DNA of 64,000 nt from Ga0077527 sp038316355 (GTDB lineage Bacteria > Pseudomonadota > Gammaproteobacteria > Burkholderiales > SG8-41). The position numbers and the translations under genes were made by a program. The stretch lies in the NCBI GenBank assembly GCA_038316355.1, contig JBBQAO010000001.1, positions 62,001 to 126,000 on the forward strand, written 5' to 3'. Of this stretch, positions 1-7,840 are shown piece after piece (the first letter of the stretch is position 1; each line of letters starts with the position of its first letter). The notes under the pieces were generated by a model. It made no database searches and was not told the origin of the DNA. It saw nothing but the letters and a program-made list of their open reading frames with translations.

Positions 1-494
1 TCGAACATCGCGGCTCGATTACCGGCAAGACCGTGGCGTGGATCGGCGACTCCAACAACGTCTGCAACACCTGGCTGCAGGCGGCGGAAGTGCTCGACTT
101 CAACGTGCATGTCTCGACGCCCCCCGGTTATGAAGTCGAACCCGAACGCGCCGGCCTCTACGGTACCGATCATTACGAAGAATTCAAGGATCCGATGGAT
201 GCGGTGCGTGACGCTGACCTGGTCACCACCGACGTCTGGACCAGCATGGGCTTCGAAGCTGAAAACGAAGAGCGCAAACGCGACTTCGAAGACTGGTGCA
301 TCGACGCCGACATGATGAGCGTGGCGAAAAAAAACGCGCTGTTCATGCACTGCCTGCCCGCGCATCGCGGCGAAGAAGTCACTGCCGAAGTCATCGACGG
401 CGCGCAAAGCGTGGTGTGGGACGAAGCCGAAAACCGCCTGCATGCGCAGAAAGCCCTGCTCGAATATCTGCTGCTCGGCGACGTGCAGACCTGA
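1..494 (+). CDS. argF: Ornithine carbamoyltransferase, 3' part (5' end outside window)
   Basis: Ornithine carbamoyltransferase makes citrulline from ornithine and carbamoyl phosphate in arginine synthesis. The reading frame is open from base 3 and runs off the left edge, so only about 163 C-terminal residues are visible and the true start is not in the window. The ornithine-binding half shows GDSNNV, DVWTSMG and the family hallmark HCLPA with its catalytic Cys. The gene ends with TGA at 492-494. It lies 95 bases upstream of argG on the same strand, which fits an arginine-biosynthesis pair. The nearest alternative, aspartate carbamoyltransferase, lacks the HCLPA motif. Confidence 0.95.
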   Translation, partial: EHRGSITGKTVAWIGDSNNVCNTWLQAAEVLDFNVHVSTPPGYEVEPERAGLYGTDHYEEFKDPMDAVRDADLVTTDVWTSMGFEAENEERKRDFEDWCIDADMMSVAKKNALFMHCLPAHRGEEVTAEVIDGAQSVVWDEAENRLHAQKALLEYLLLGDVQT

Positions 495-589
495 AGCCCG
501 CGCGCCGGTAAAATTGCGGCCACGCGCCACCGGCGATGACCTCGATTACCCCCGTTACTTGTTAATCCGACCCACCCGATCTGAAGAAT

Positions 590-1822
590 ATGAAAAAGTC
601 CAATAAAATCAATAAGGTAGTGCTTGCCTACTCCGGCGGCCTCGATACCTCCGTCATCCTCAAATGGCTGCAGGACGTCTACGGTTGCGAGGTCATCACC
701 TTCACCGCCGACATCGGTCAGGGCGAAGAAGTCGCGCCAGCGCGCAAAAAAGCCAGGCTGATGGGCGTGAAACAAATTTTCATCGAAGACCTGCGCGAAG
801 AATTCGTTCGCGACTTCGTATTCCCGATGTTCCGCGCCAACGCGGTGTACGAAGGCGAGTACCTGCTCGGCACTTCCATCGCACGCCCGCTGATCGCCAA
901 ACGCATGATTGAGATCGCGCGCAAGACCGGAGCCGACGCGGTGTCGCATGGCGCGACCGGCAAGGGCAATGACCAGGTGCGTTTCGAACTCGGCGCCTAC
1001 GCGCTGATGCCCGACGTCAAGATCATCGCGCCGTGGCGCGAATGGGACCTGCTGTCGCGCGAAAAGCTGCTGGCCTATGCCGACAAACACGGCATTCCCG
1101 TCGATTACAAAAAACGCAAAGGCGGCGCACCATACTCGATGGATGCCAACCTGCTGCACATTTCGTACGAGGGCGGCATCCTTGAAGATCCGTCCTTCGA
1201 GCCGGAAGATTCGATGTGGCGCATCACCGTGTCGCCGGAAAAAGCACCGAACAAACCCGAGTACGTGGAACTGACCTACACCCGCGGCGACATCGTCGCC
1301 ATCAACGGCAAGAAGATGTCCGCGGCCCAGGTGCTGACCAAACTCAACCAGCTCGGCGGCAAACACGGCATCGGCCGCCTCGACCTGGTCGAGAACCGTT
1401 ACGTCGGCATGAAATCCCGCGGCTGCTACGAAACCCCGGGCGGCACCATCATGCTGCGGGCGCACCGCGCGATGGAATCGATCACGATGGATCGCGAAGT
1501 GCTGGCACTCAAAGACGACCTGATGCCGCGTTATGCACGGCTGATCTACAACGGCTACTGGTTCAGCCCGGAGCGACTGCTGCTGCAGCAACTGATCGAC
1601 AGCTCGCAGCAAACGGTCAACGGCACGGTGCGCGTCAAACTCTACAAGGGCACCGTGACCACCGTCGGCCGCGCATCGAAAACCGACTCGCTGTTCGATC
1701 CGGCGATTTCGACCTTCGAAGACGACAAGGGCGCCTACGACCAGGCCGATGCCGGTGGCTTCATCAAACTCAATGCGCTCAGGCTGCGCATTGCTGCCAA
1801 TCTGAAGAATCGCGGAAAGTAG
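590..1822 (+). CDS. argG: Argininosuccinate synthase
   Basis: This cytosolic enzyme joins citrulline and aspartate using ATP to give argininosuccinate, the step after ArgF. The protein has 410 residues, close to the usual family length. The ATP pyrophosphatase loop SGGLDTSV lies near residues 15-22, and the STGKGNDQVRFE-type segment appears here as GATGKGNDQVRFE around residue 125. The start ATG at 590 follows a purine-rich GAAGA. An inverted-repeat element follows the gene rather than a simple T-tailed terminator. Placement after argF supports the assignment. Confidence 0.97.
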   Translation: MKKSNKINKVVLAYSGGLDTSVILKWLQDVYGCEVITFTADIGQGEEVAPARKKARLMGVKQIFIEDLREEFVRDFVFPMFRANAVYEGEYLLGTSIARPLIAKRMIEIARKTGADAVSHGATGKGNDQVRFELGAYALMPDVKIIAPWREWDLLSREKLLAYADKHGIPVDYKKRKGGAPYSMDANLLHISYEGGILEDPSFEPEDSMWRITVSPEKAPNKPEYVELTYTRGDIVAINGKKMSAAQVLTKLNQLGGKHGIGRLDLVENRYVGMKSRGCYETPGGTIMLRAHRAMESITMDREVLALKDDLMPRYARLIYNGYWFSPERLLLQQLIDSSQQTVNGTVRVKLYKGTVTTVGRASKTDSLFDPAISTFEDDKGAYDQADAGGFIKLNALRLRIAANLKNRGK

Positions 1823-1837
1823 AGAAGCGCAAAATAG

Positions 1838-1916
1838 CCCCCTCACCCTCGGTCCCTCTCCCGAAGCGAGGGATGGAAAGCCCTTCTCCCTCTGGGAGAA
1901 GGGTGGGGATGAGGGA
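1838..1916. repeat. Intergenic nested inverted repeat
   Basis: The sequence between argG and ppnP folds into nested hairpins. A perfect 10-bp stem at 1881-1903 (CCCTTCTCCC / GGGAGAAGGG) sits inside outer arms CCCTCACCC and GGTGGGGATGAGGG. Such CCCTC/GAGGG elements recur between genes in many proteobacterial genomes and may act as transcript-end stabilisers. No transposase is present. Confidence 0.6.
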
Positions 1917-1976
1917 GATTTCAGCGTCGCGTCAAGCTCTTTTAGCTGTCCGCGAAGAAAAGTGTGGGGGTTCAAA

Positions 1977-2285
1977 ATGTCGCAGTTCGACAATGTCTCC
2001 GTCGTCAAAAAAGCCAATGTCTATTTCGACGGCAAGTGCGTCAGCCACACCGTGATCCTCGCCGGTGGCGTGCGCAAATCCGTGGGCGTGATCCTGCCGG
2101 CGAAACTGACATTTAATACCGACGCACCGGAACGCATGGAAATCATTGCCGGCAGCGGTCGTTACAAACTGGCCGGCGCCGACTGGGAAAAAGTTTCTGC
2201 CGGCGAAAGTTTTGATGTGCCGGGTAAATCCAGCTTCGACATCGAAGCTGTCGAAGCGCTGCACTACGTCTGCCATTTTGGTTAA
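1977..2285 (+). CDS. ppnP: Pyrimidine/purine nucleoside phosphorylase PpnP (DUF1255)
   Basis: PpnP is a small cupin-fold phosphorylase that splits many nucleosides into base and ribose 1-phosphate. The start chosen is the ATG at 1977 (MSQFDNVSVV), because the upstream GTG at 1962 would add only five unconserved residues. This gives 102 residues, the usual size. Family-like segments are KANVYFDGKCVSHTV, GVILPAKLTFNTDAPE and the C-terminal F(D/E)VPG-type cupin stretch seen here as SFDVPGKSSFDIE. It is 15 bases upstream of the BPH-type protease gene and probably cotranscribed with it. Confidence 0.9.
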   Translation: MSQFDNVSVVKKANVYFDGKCVSHTVILAGGVRKSVGVILPAKLTFNTDAPERMEIIAGSGRYKLAGADWEKVSAGESFDVPGKSSFDIEAVEALHYVCHFG

Positions 2286-2300
2286 AGCGCGCCTGACCAA

Positions 2301-2894
2301 ATGACCACCATTGTTGTGGTGCGCAAGGACCGTGGTATCGCCATCGCCGCCGACACCATGACCAAATGGGGGTCGGGCAAGGAAACCGCGGAATACATCG
2401 CCAATCACGGCAAACTGCTGCAGGTCGGCGACACTTGGCTGGGCCTCACCGGCAATGCCACCTTCAAGACCATACTCGCGGATTATTTTTCGCGGCCCAA
2501 GGTCAAACCGCGCTTCGACACACCAATGGCCATATTCCGCACCTGGCAGACGCTGCACACGGTGCTGAAAAGCGATTACCACCTGCTGCCCGGCGGCCAT
2601 GACGACGATGCGCTCGAATCGACACGCTTCGATGCCCTGATCGCCAACCGCCACGGCATCTTCGGCGTGGTCGCACACCGCACAGTCCAGGAGTTCTCCC
2701 GCTACTACGCCTTCGGCAGCGGCAGCAGCTACGCGATGGGCGCACTGCATGCGCGGCATGGCCAGCGCGGCATTGATGCCGAAGCGCTGGCACGCCGTGC
2801 CGTGGAAGCGGCCGCGGAATTTGACGACGCCACCGGCCTGCCGATCCACTCACATCAAATAACGCTGCAGGCAGCCCGCAAACGCGCGCGCTGA
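2301..2894 (+). CDS. Proteasome-like Ntn hydrolase, BPH type
   Basis: The 197-residue protein begins M-TTIVVVRKDRGIAIAADT, the layout of proteasome beta subunits and HslV after loss of the initiator Met. Thr1 would be the nucleophile, Asp17 (in AIAAD) matches the conserved proteasome Asp, and a Lys near residue 37 is a candidate for the Lys33 equivalent. Several betaproteobacteria carry a separate family, BPH (betaproteobacterial proteasome homologue), known to form a double-ring particle without a recognised ATPase partner. This gene fits that family better than HslV, since no hslU is adjacent and the sequence has family-like inserts. Substrates are unknown. It follows ppnP by 15 bases. Confidence 0.75.
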   Translation: MTTIVVVRKDRGIAIAADTMTKWGSGKETAEYIANHGKLLQVGDTWLGLTGNATFKTILADYFSRPKVKPRFDTPMAIFRTWQTLHTVLKSDYHLLPGGHDDDALESTRFDALIANRHGIFGVVAHRTVQEFSRYYAFGSGSSYAMGALHARHGQRGIDAEALARRAVEAAAEFDDATGLPIHSHQITLQAARKRAR

Positions 2895-2934
2895 GGCGTG
2901 CTTCTCCCCCGGCAGCCCCGCGCTGCACGAAGCG

Positions 2935-2940
2935 TATAAT
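2935..2940 (+). promoter_or_regulatory. Candidate -10 box upstream of yajQ
   Basis: A perfect TATAAT lies 33 bases before the yajQ start codon. No good -35 hexamer is visible at 16-18 bases upstream, so the call rests on the -10 box and its position. Confidence 0.4.
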
Positions 2941-2972
2941 CCGGGCCTGACTCAAAACAAAGGGGAGCAAGC

Positions 2973-3464
2973 ATGCCCTCATTCGACATCGTTTCTGAAG
3001 TCAACCAGGTCGAAGTGCACAATGCCGTCGACCAGACCAACAAGGAAGTTTCCACGCGTTTCGATTTCAAGGGCTCCGACTCGCGCGTCGAAATGAATGA
3101 AAAAGAAAAAACCCTGACCGTCTTCGCTGACGACGATTTCAAGTTGAGCCAGGTTCGCGATGTACTGACTGCAAAACTCGCCAAACGCGGCGTCGATACC
3201 CGCTGCCTGAAACTCGGCGACGGCGAACCGATCAGCGGCAACAAGATGAAGCAGCCGGTGACCGTGCGCGAAGGCATCGAGCAGGAACTGGCGAAAAAAA
3301 TCGTCAAGCTGCTGAAGGACAGCAAGATGAAAGTCCAGGGCAGCATCCAGGGCGATGTGGTGCGCGTCTCCGGCGCCAAAAAAGACCTGCTGCAGGACGC
3401 CATCGCGCTGATCCGCAAATCGATCAACGAATTCCCGCTGCAGTTCAAGAATTTCCGCGACTAA
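2973..3464 (+). CDS. yajQ: YajQ family nucleotide-binding protein
   Basis: YajQ-family proteins are small cytosolic proteins with two ferredoxin-like domains. Some members bind cyclic di-GMP and act with transcription regulators. The 163-residue product starts MPSFDIVSEV and contains the family segments EVSTRFDFKGS (about residues 25-35), KKIVKLLKDSKMKVQ and the C-terminal LPLQF-type ending seen here as FPLQFKNFRD. Length and ends match the family. A strong ribosome site, AAGGGGAGC, precedes the ATG. It appears to be a single-gene unit with its own -10 box. Confidence 0.93.
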   Translation: MPSFDIVSEVNQVEVHNAVDQTNKEVSTRFDFKGSDSRVEMNEKEKTLTVFADDDFKLSQVRDVLTAKLAKRGVDTRCLKLGDGEPISGNKMKQPVTVREGIEQELAKKIVKLLKDSKMKVQGSIQGDVVRVSGAKKDLLQDAIALIRKSINEFPLQFKNFRD

Positions 3465-3607
3465 GCCAGACCGGCGCGTTGACACCGCCCCGATGATCTC
3501 GCAGAATCGCCGGCATCATCACGGGGGCGTTGGCAGACTCCCCGGCTCCAGACGCCCCGCGTCCAAGCGCTGCCTTCGTGTGAAACCGCTACCGCGAAGG
3601 AGTATTC

Positions 3608-3958
3608 ATGGACGCAGCCATCACCCCGCTTGAACTTTTGGCCCTGCGCAACACTGTGCCGGCACCGCTGGTCATCGATGCACGGCGTGAACCCGTGTTT
3701 CAATCCGCGCCCGATCTGATTGCCGGCGCCCTGCGCCGTGATCCGGCCACGGTAGCGGCATGGGCGGAACAACTGCCGGCCGCAGCGCGCATCGTGGTCT
3801 ACTGCGTGCATGGCCATGAAGTCAGCCAGAACGCAGCGAAAGCCCTGCGTGAACGCGGCCTGCCTGCACAATTTCTCGAAGGCGGCATCGAAGCCTGGCG
3901 CGCAGCCGGTGGCGACATCGCCATCAACACCGTCCAAACCGCACAGAAAAAATCGTGA
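3608..3958 (+). CDS. Rhodanese-domain protein linked to chromate transport
   Basis: This is a 116-residue single-domain rhodanese-like protein. The active loop reads CVHGHEVS at about residues 63-70, with the catalytic Cys present. The C-terminal segment FLEGGIEAWRAAGG is the usual end of rhodanese domains. The same CVHGHEVSQ-type loop is common in proteins encoded beside ChrA. The stop codon overlaps the chrA GTG start by four bases (GTGA), so the two are translationally coupled. A role in chromate or sulfur-oxyanion handling is inferred only from this coupling. An AAGGAG ribosome site precedes the ATG. Confidence 0.8.
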   Translation: MDAAITPLELLALRNTVPAPLVIDARREPVFQSAPDLIAGALRRDPATVAAWAEQLPAAARIVVYCVHGHEVSQNAAKALRERGLPAQFLEGGIEAWRAAGGDIAINTVQTAQKKS

Positions 3959-5298
3959 CCGAACCAGCCAAAGACGCAGCGTCCGCGGCCATTCCGTTCC
4001 GGGAAGCCTTTCGCTTCTGGCTGAAACTTGGTTTCATCAGTTTCGGCGGCCCCGCCGGACAGATCGCGATCATGCATCAGGAGCTGGTGGAAAAACGGCG
4101 CTGGATTTCCGAGCGCCGTTTCCTGCATGCGCTGAACTACTGCATGGTGCTGCCCGGCCCTGAGGCGCAGCAACTCGCCACCTACATCGGCTGGCTGATG
4201 CACCGTACCTGGGGCGGCATCGTCGCCGGCGGCCTGTTCGTGCTGCCTTCGCTGTTCATACTCGTTGCACTGTCCTGGATCTACATCGCATGGGGCAATG
4301 TGCCGGCCATCGCCGGCCTGCTCTACGGCATCAAACCGGCGGTCACCGCAATCGTTGTGGTTGCCGCGATCCGCATCGGCTCGCGCGCACTGAAAAACGG
4401 CGTGTTGTGGGGCATCGCTGCCGCGGCTTTTGTTGCGCTGTTTGCACTGAAGCTGCCGTTTCCGCTGATCGTCATCGGCGCCGGCATCATCGGATACATC
4501 GGCGGCCGCGTTGCCCCCAAACTGTTTGCTGTTGGCGGCGGACACGGCGCCGGCGACAAGAGTTACGGCGCAGCAGTGATCGACGACCACACGCCGACAC
4601 CGGCACATGCCCTGTTCACCTGGAAACGTTTTGCCGCGGTGCTCGCCATCGGCGTGCTGCTGTGGGCTGCGGCGATGGCCCTGCTGGTAGCCATCTACGG
4701 CTGGCACAGCACCCTGTCACAGATGGGCTGGTTTTTCACCAAGGCGGCCTTGCTGACTTTCGGCGGCGCTTACGCCGTGCTGCCCTATGTCTATCAGGCC
4801 GCCGTCGAACATTATCAGTGGGTCACGCCGCTGCAGATGATCGACGGTCTCGCATTGGGCGAAACCACACCCGGCCCGCTGATCATGGTGGTGGCCTTTG
4901 TCGCCTTCGTCGGCGGCTGGACCACGCAGTTCCTCGGCCCGGATAACCTGTTCATTGCCGGTGCACTGGCCGCCACGGTGGTTACCTATTTCACTTTCCT
5001 GCCGAGTTTCATTTTCATCCTGCTCGGCGGCCCGCTGGTCGAAACCACGCACGGCGATCTCAAATTCACCGCGCCGCTGACCGGCATCACGGCAGCCGTG
5101 GTCGGCGTGATTCTCAATCTCGCAGTGTTTTTTGCGTACCACGTGTTGTGGCCGGAAGGCCTGCAGGGGCGCTTCGACTGGCCATCACTGGTGATCGGCT
5201 TCGCTGCATTCCTCGCACTGTGGCGTTACAGGATCGGCGTGATGCCGGTGATCGGCGCCTGCGCGGTGGCCGGCGCAGCGTGGATGCTGATTGGCTGA
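3955..5298 (+). CDS. chrA: CHR-family chromate transporter
   Basis: ChrA proteins are inner-membrane carriers that export chromate. This one has 447 residues, the long two-domain form. The halves carry the paired family motifs: SFGGPAGQIAIMH near residue 25 and TFGGAYAVLPYV near residue 265. Around ten hydrophobic segments are visible, split by a polar loop near residues 190-215. The start is GTG at 3955, inside the stop of the rhodanese gene. Substrate could be chromate or, by similarity of oxyanions, sulfate, and sequence alone cannot decide. Confidence 0.88.
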   Translation: MTEPAKDAASAAIPFREAFRFWLKLGFISFGGPAGQIAIMHQELVEKRRWISERRFLHALNYCMVLPGPEAQQLATYIGWLMHRTWGGIVAGGLFVLPSLFILVALSWIYIAWGNVPAIAGLLYGIKPAVTAIVVVAAIRIGSRALKNGVLWGIAAAAFVALFALKLPFPLIVIGAGIIGYIGGRVAPKLFAVGGGHGAGDKSYGAAVIDDHTPTPAHALFTWKRFAAVLAIGVLLWAAAMALLVAIYGWHSTLSQMGWFFTKAALLTFGGAYAVLPYVYQAAVEHYQWVTPLQMIDGLALGETTPGPLIMVVAFVAFVGGWTTQFLGPDNLFIAGALAATVVTYFTFLPSFIFILLGGPLVETTHGDLKFTAPLTGITAAVVGVILNLAVFFAYHVLWPEGLQGRFDWPSLVIGFAAFLALWRYRIGVMPVIGACAVAGAAWMLIG

Positions 5299-5327
5299 TG
5301 CTGCTGAGTATCTAGAAACGTTGATAC

Positions 5328-5414
5328 ACCCCGTTCGCCCTGAGCCTGTCGAAGGGCAGCCGGGCTTCGACAAGGCCTGTCCTGAGTTTATCGAAGGGCT
5401 CAGCCCGAACGGTG
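5328..5414. repeat. Dispersed-type inverted repeat with GTTCG...CGAAC ends
   Basis: Between two convergent genes, the arms CCGTTCGCCCTGAGCCTGTC and GGGCTCAGCCCGAACGG enclose a second short CTTCGACAAGGCCTGTCC unit. The CCTGTCGAAGGG core is a very common dispersed intergenic element in betaproteobacteria. It may serve as a bidirectional transcript end. No coding capacity. Confidence 0.6.
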
Positions 5415-5436
5415 TTTTGTATATTTTGAAATATGC

Positions 5437-6150
5437 CTAGACGGCAAGACCAGTAACCCAACGGTCGTAAATCCGGTCAGCAACAGCATGCAAGGCGTTC
5501 ACCTTGTCGCTGATGTCCTGCTCCATTTCAGCAGGCGTCTGCACCGAGGCCAGCCGACCGGCCAGCGCCTCGACCTCTTTCTCCCAATCGCGGCACCAGG
5601 TGCGGATCAGGTCTTCGGTCATTTCGATATGGCACTGCATGCCGAAATGTTTGCCCATCACAAACGCCTGATTCGTGCACCACGCACTGGCCATGATGCG
5701 CGTCGCGCCATCCGGCAACGCAAAGGTTTCACCGTGCCAGTGGAATGACAGGAATGACGGCAGATCGATGCCCAGCCACTCTTTCGCGACGGGTTGATCC
5801 AGCACTTCGACCTTGCCCCAGCCGATTTCCTTGACCGGATTGCGCGTCACCGGCGCACCCAGCGCCTTGGCCATCAATTGCCCGCCGAGGCAGTGGCCCA
5901 GTACCGGCACGTCACGTTTAACCGCATCTCGAATCAGTCCAAGCATCGGTGCAATCCACGGCAGGTCATCGTTGACGCTCATCGGCCCGCCCATGCAACA
6001 CACGCCGGAAAACGCCGCCGCATCCGCCGGCACCGGTTCGCCGGCATCCAGGCGGATTACCTGGTACGGAATCTTCCGCGCATCGAGGTACGTGGCAAAA
6101 TAGGCCGGTCCTTCAGTGGCGCTGTAGCGAAAAACGGCAATGGGTTTCAT
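5437..6150 (-). CDS. Class I glutamine amidotransferase-like protein
   Basis: This 237-residue protein is a stand-alone class I GATase domain. The nucleophile elbow GHCLGGQL contains the catalytic Cys at about residue 86, and the His-Glu pair occurs in CHIEMTEDL near residue 179. The GVCCMGGPMSV segment fits the oxyanion-strand region. Stand-alone members include gamma-glutamyl hydrolases and GMP-synthase-like proteins of uncertain substrate. No synthase partner is adjacent, so the substrate is not assigned. It is convergent with chrA, and its start lies 13 bases from that of the next gene on the plus strand (divergent). Confidence 0.85.
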   Translation of the reverse strand: MKPIAVFRYSATEGPAYFATYLDARKIPYQVIRLDAGEPVPADAAAFSGVCCMGGPMSVNDDLPWIAPMLGLIRDAVKRDVPVLGHCLGGQLMAKALGAPVTRNPVKEIGWGKVEVLDQPVAKEWLGIDLPSFLSFHWHGETFALPDGATRIMASAWCTNQAFVMGKHFGMQCHIEMTEDLIRTWCRDWEKEVEALAGRLASVQTPAEMEQDISDKVNALHAVADRIYDRWVTGLAV

Positions 6151-6163
6151 GGGGTGATCCGGA

Positions 6164-6826
6164 ATGCGATGGGCTTATCTTAAGACAATCTGCGCTGCAG
6201 TTCTGTTTGCCGCGACACTCGCGCAGTCTGCGGACATCAGCGTCACCGCATTATTCGGCGGCAAGGCGCAGATCAGCGTCGACGGCGGCAAGCCGCGCAT
6301 GTTGTCCGCCGGACAGACCTCGCCCGAAGGCGTCAAGCTGATCAGCGCCGACAGCAGCGCCGCGGTCATCGAATTTCAGGGAAAACGCCTGAGCCTCGCA
6401 CTGGGCTCGGGCTCCAGAATCGGCGGTGTGGATCTCTCCGCCGGCAGCAGCAGCGGATCATCGGTGACACTGACGGCCGATGCACAAGGCCATTACCAGA
6501 CGATGGGCCAGGTCAACGGCGGCACCGTTCAATTCCTCGTCGATACCGGCGCCACCTCCATCGCCCTGCCCAGCGCCGACGCCCGACGTCTGGGCATCAA
6601 TTACCTGAACGGCCAGCGCGGCTTCACCCAGACCGCCAACGGCCGCGCTGCGGCCTATCGGGTGACGCTGGATACCGTAAAAGTCGGCGATATCACCCTA
6701 TATAACGTCGAGGCTGTGGTGCTTGAAGGCGATGGGCTGAAGATTGCACTGCTGGGGATGAGTTTCCTGAATCGGACGGAGATGAAACGGGATGGGCAGG
6801 CGTTGACGTTGATACGGCGGTATTGA
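6164..6826 (+). CDS. Secreted retropepsin-like aspartic protease
   Basis: The 220-residue protein starts with a probable signal peptide (basic MRWAYLK, hydrophobic stretch, cleavage near AQSA at residue 22). A C-terminal retropepsin-like domain shows the catalytic motif VDTGATSIALP at about residues 125-135 and the second family segment ALLGMSFLNR near residue 203. This matches the bacterial clan AA family (TIGR02281-like) that occurs as single copies and presumably dimerises. The N-terminal part before residue 100 has low similarity to anything I recognise. Location is probably periplasm. The start ATG is the one at 6164. Confidence 0.82.
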   Translation: MRWAYLKTICAAVLFAATLAQSADISVTALFGGKAQISVDGGKPRMLSAGQTSPEGVKLISADSSAAVIEFQGKRLSLALGSGSRIGGVDLSAGSSSGSSVTLTADAQGHYQTMGQVNGGTVQFLVDTGATSIALPSADARRLGINYLNGQRGFTQTANGRAAAYRVTLDTVKVGDITLYNVEAVVLEGDGLKIALLGMSFLNRTEMKRDGQALTLIRRY

Positions 6827-6935
6827 CGCATCCGCCACAATATAAATATATTAATAAAAACAATTGCTTATATCGATCCATCTGTATCCGGCGAACACCT
6901 CAGCACCTTTCCCATTGACGATGATCGCCCTCTTG

Positions 6936-6953
6936 GATATCTTATAGATATCT
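6936..6953 (+). promoter_or_regulatory. GATATCT direct repeat upstream of a TA-like pair
   Basis: Two copies of GATATCT separated by TATA lie 18 bases before the start of the next gene. Because GATATC is itself palindromic, the block is close to a perfect inverted repeat. Position and shape fit an autoregulatory operator of a toxin-antitoxin locus. This is inference. Confidence 0.4.
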
Positions 6954-6970
6954 AATGATGGAGAAGCGTC

Positions 6971-7264
6971 ATGGCCACCCGTTTAACCGCCCAGCAAATT
7001 GCCTTCCGCTATCGGGTCACCGACAGCGCGAGCGGCGTCACCCGCGATACCGCGAAGCGCATCGCCGAGCGTTTGGGCGTCGATGAGACCCAGGCAATAC
7101 ACCGGGCCCTGCACGAGTTGGCCGTCAAAGTGCTGCCGCAGTACGAGGCGGATGACGGACCGCTGAGCGCGGCGCAACTGCGGCAGATCAAAAAGCGTGC
7201 GCCGCAGGGCAACAAGCGTTCGCTGCGCTCCAGCCTGTTCGACATCGACCCGGCTGCGAAATGA
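6971..7264 (+). CDS. Small protein, putative antitoxin of a PemK/MazF-like pair
   Basis: The 97-residue product is basic and helical in appearance. Residues 1-45 (ending ERLGVDETQAIHRALHELA) resemble the DNA-binding part of small antitoxins, while the C-terminal 50 residues (KKRAPQGNKRSLRSSLFDID) look disordered. I do not recognise a named family. Its stop overlaps the ATG of the next gene by four bases (ATGA), and a repeat-rich operator-like block precedes it. Antitoxin function is inferred from this layout. A GGAG ribosome site precedes the start. Confidence 0.5.
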   Translation: MATRLTAQQIAFRYRVTDSASGVTRDTAKRIAERLGVDETQAIHRALHELAVKVLPQYEADDGPLSAAQLRQIKKRAPQGNKRSLRSSLFDIDPAAK

Positions 7265-7659
7265 ACGCGTGGGGAGAACCCACCGCCGGTGAAATCCTGT
7301 GGTGCCACTTCCCCGACAACATCACCCTCCCCCCCAAGCCCAGACCCGCGCTGATCCTCGCGGTGTTCGATGACGACGCACCGCCATTCACGGTGCGTGT
7401 GGCTTACGGCACCAGTCAACGCACGACGCAACTCTATCGCGGTGAATTCGCCATCCTGCAAAGCCGCAATCCGGCGGCCTATGCAGCGGCAGGGCTCAGC
7501 TACGACACCAAGTTTGATCTGAGACAGATGATTGAGCTGCCGTACACCACGGAATGGTTTTCCGTGCCGCCAACTGCGCCACATGGGGAAACGCCGCTGC
7601 TGGGTACGCTGCATCCCTCACTGGTCCGCGCGGTAGAGGCTGCGTTTAGGGGCGTATAG
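7261..7659 (+). CDS. Putative PemK/MazF-like toxin
   Basis: The 132-residue protein opens with GEILWCHFPDN and KPRPALILAV, the arrangement (G-[ED]-I-x-W ... [KR]-R-P-A-L-[IV]-L) of PemK/MazF endoribonuclease barrels. The downstream part is divergent, so ribonuclease activity is not certain. It is translationally coupled to the upstream small gene. Together they look like a type II toxin-antitoxin pair, antitoxin first. No downstream partner follows. The next locus, on the opposite strand, is another toxin-antitoxin-like pair. Confidence 0.5.
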   Translation: MNAWGEPTAGEILWCHFPDNITLPPKPRPALILAVFDDDAPPFTVRVAYGTSQRTTQLYRGEFAILQSRNPAAYAAAGLSYDTKFDLRQMIELPYTTEWFSVPPTAPHGETPLLGTLHPSLVRAVEAAFRGV

Positions 7660-7840
7660 CCGTAGGGCGTCAATAAGCGTAGCGAATTGCGCCGGATGAC
7701 TTTGCAGGCGAAGAAAACGTTCCGCGCGCTAAAGCGCGAAGTTATTCCTGAGTGGCCTTACTGCTTACCATCGACAATCATACAAACTTGGCCCTCTGAG
7801 CTAGAGGTACCGGAGTCGATTTCTTTTCGCCGCACACCGC

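Noticed and set aside
173..2017. 614-residue minus-strand frame across argF and argG
   Set aside because: It lies opposite two recognised enzymes and has low-complexity, Ala/Arg/Gly/His-rich text with no domain.
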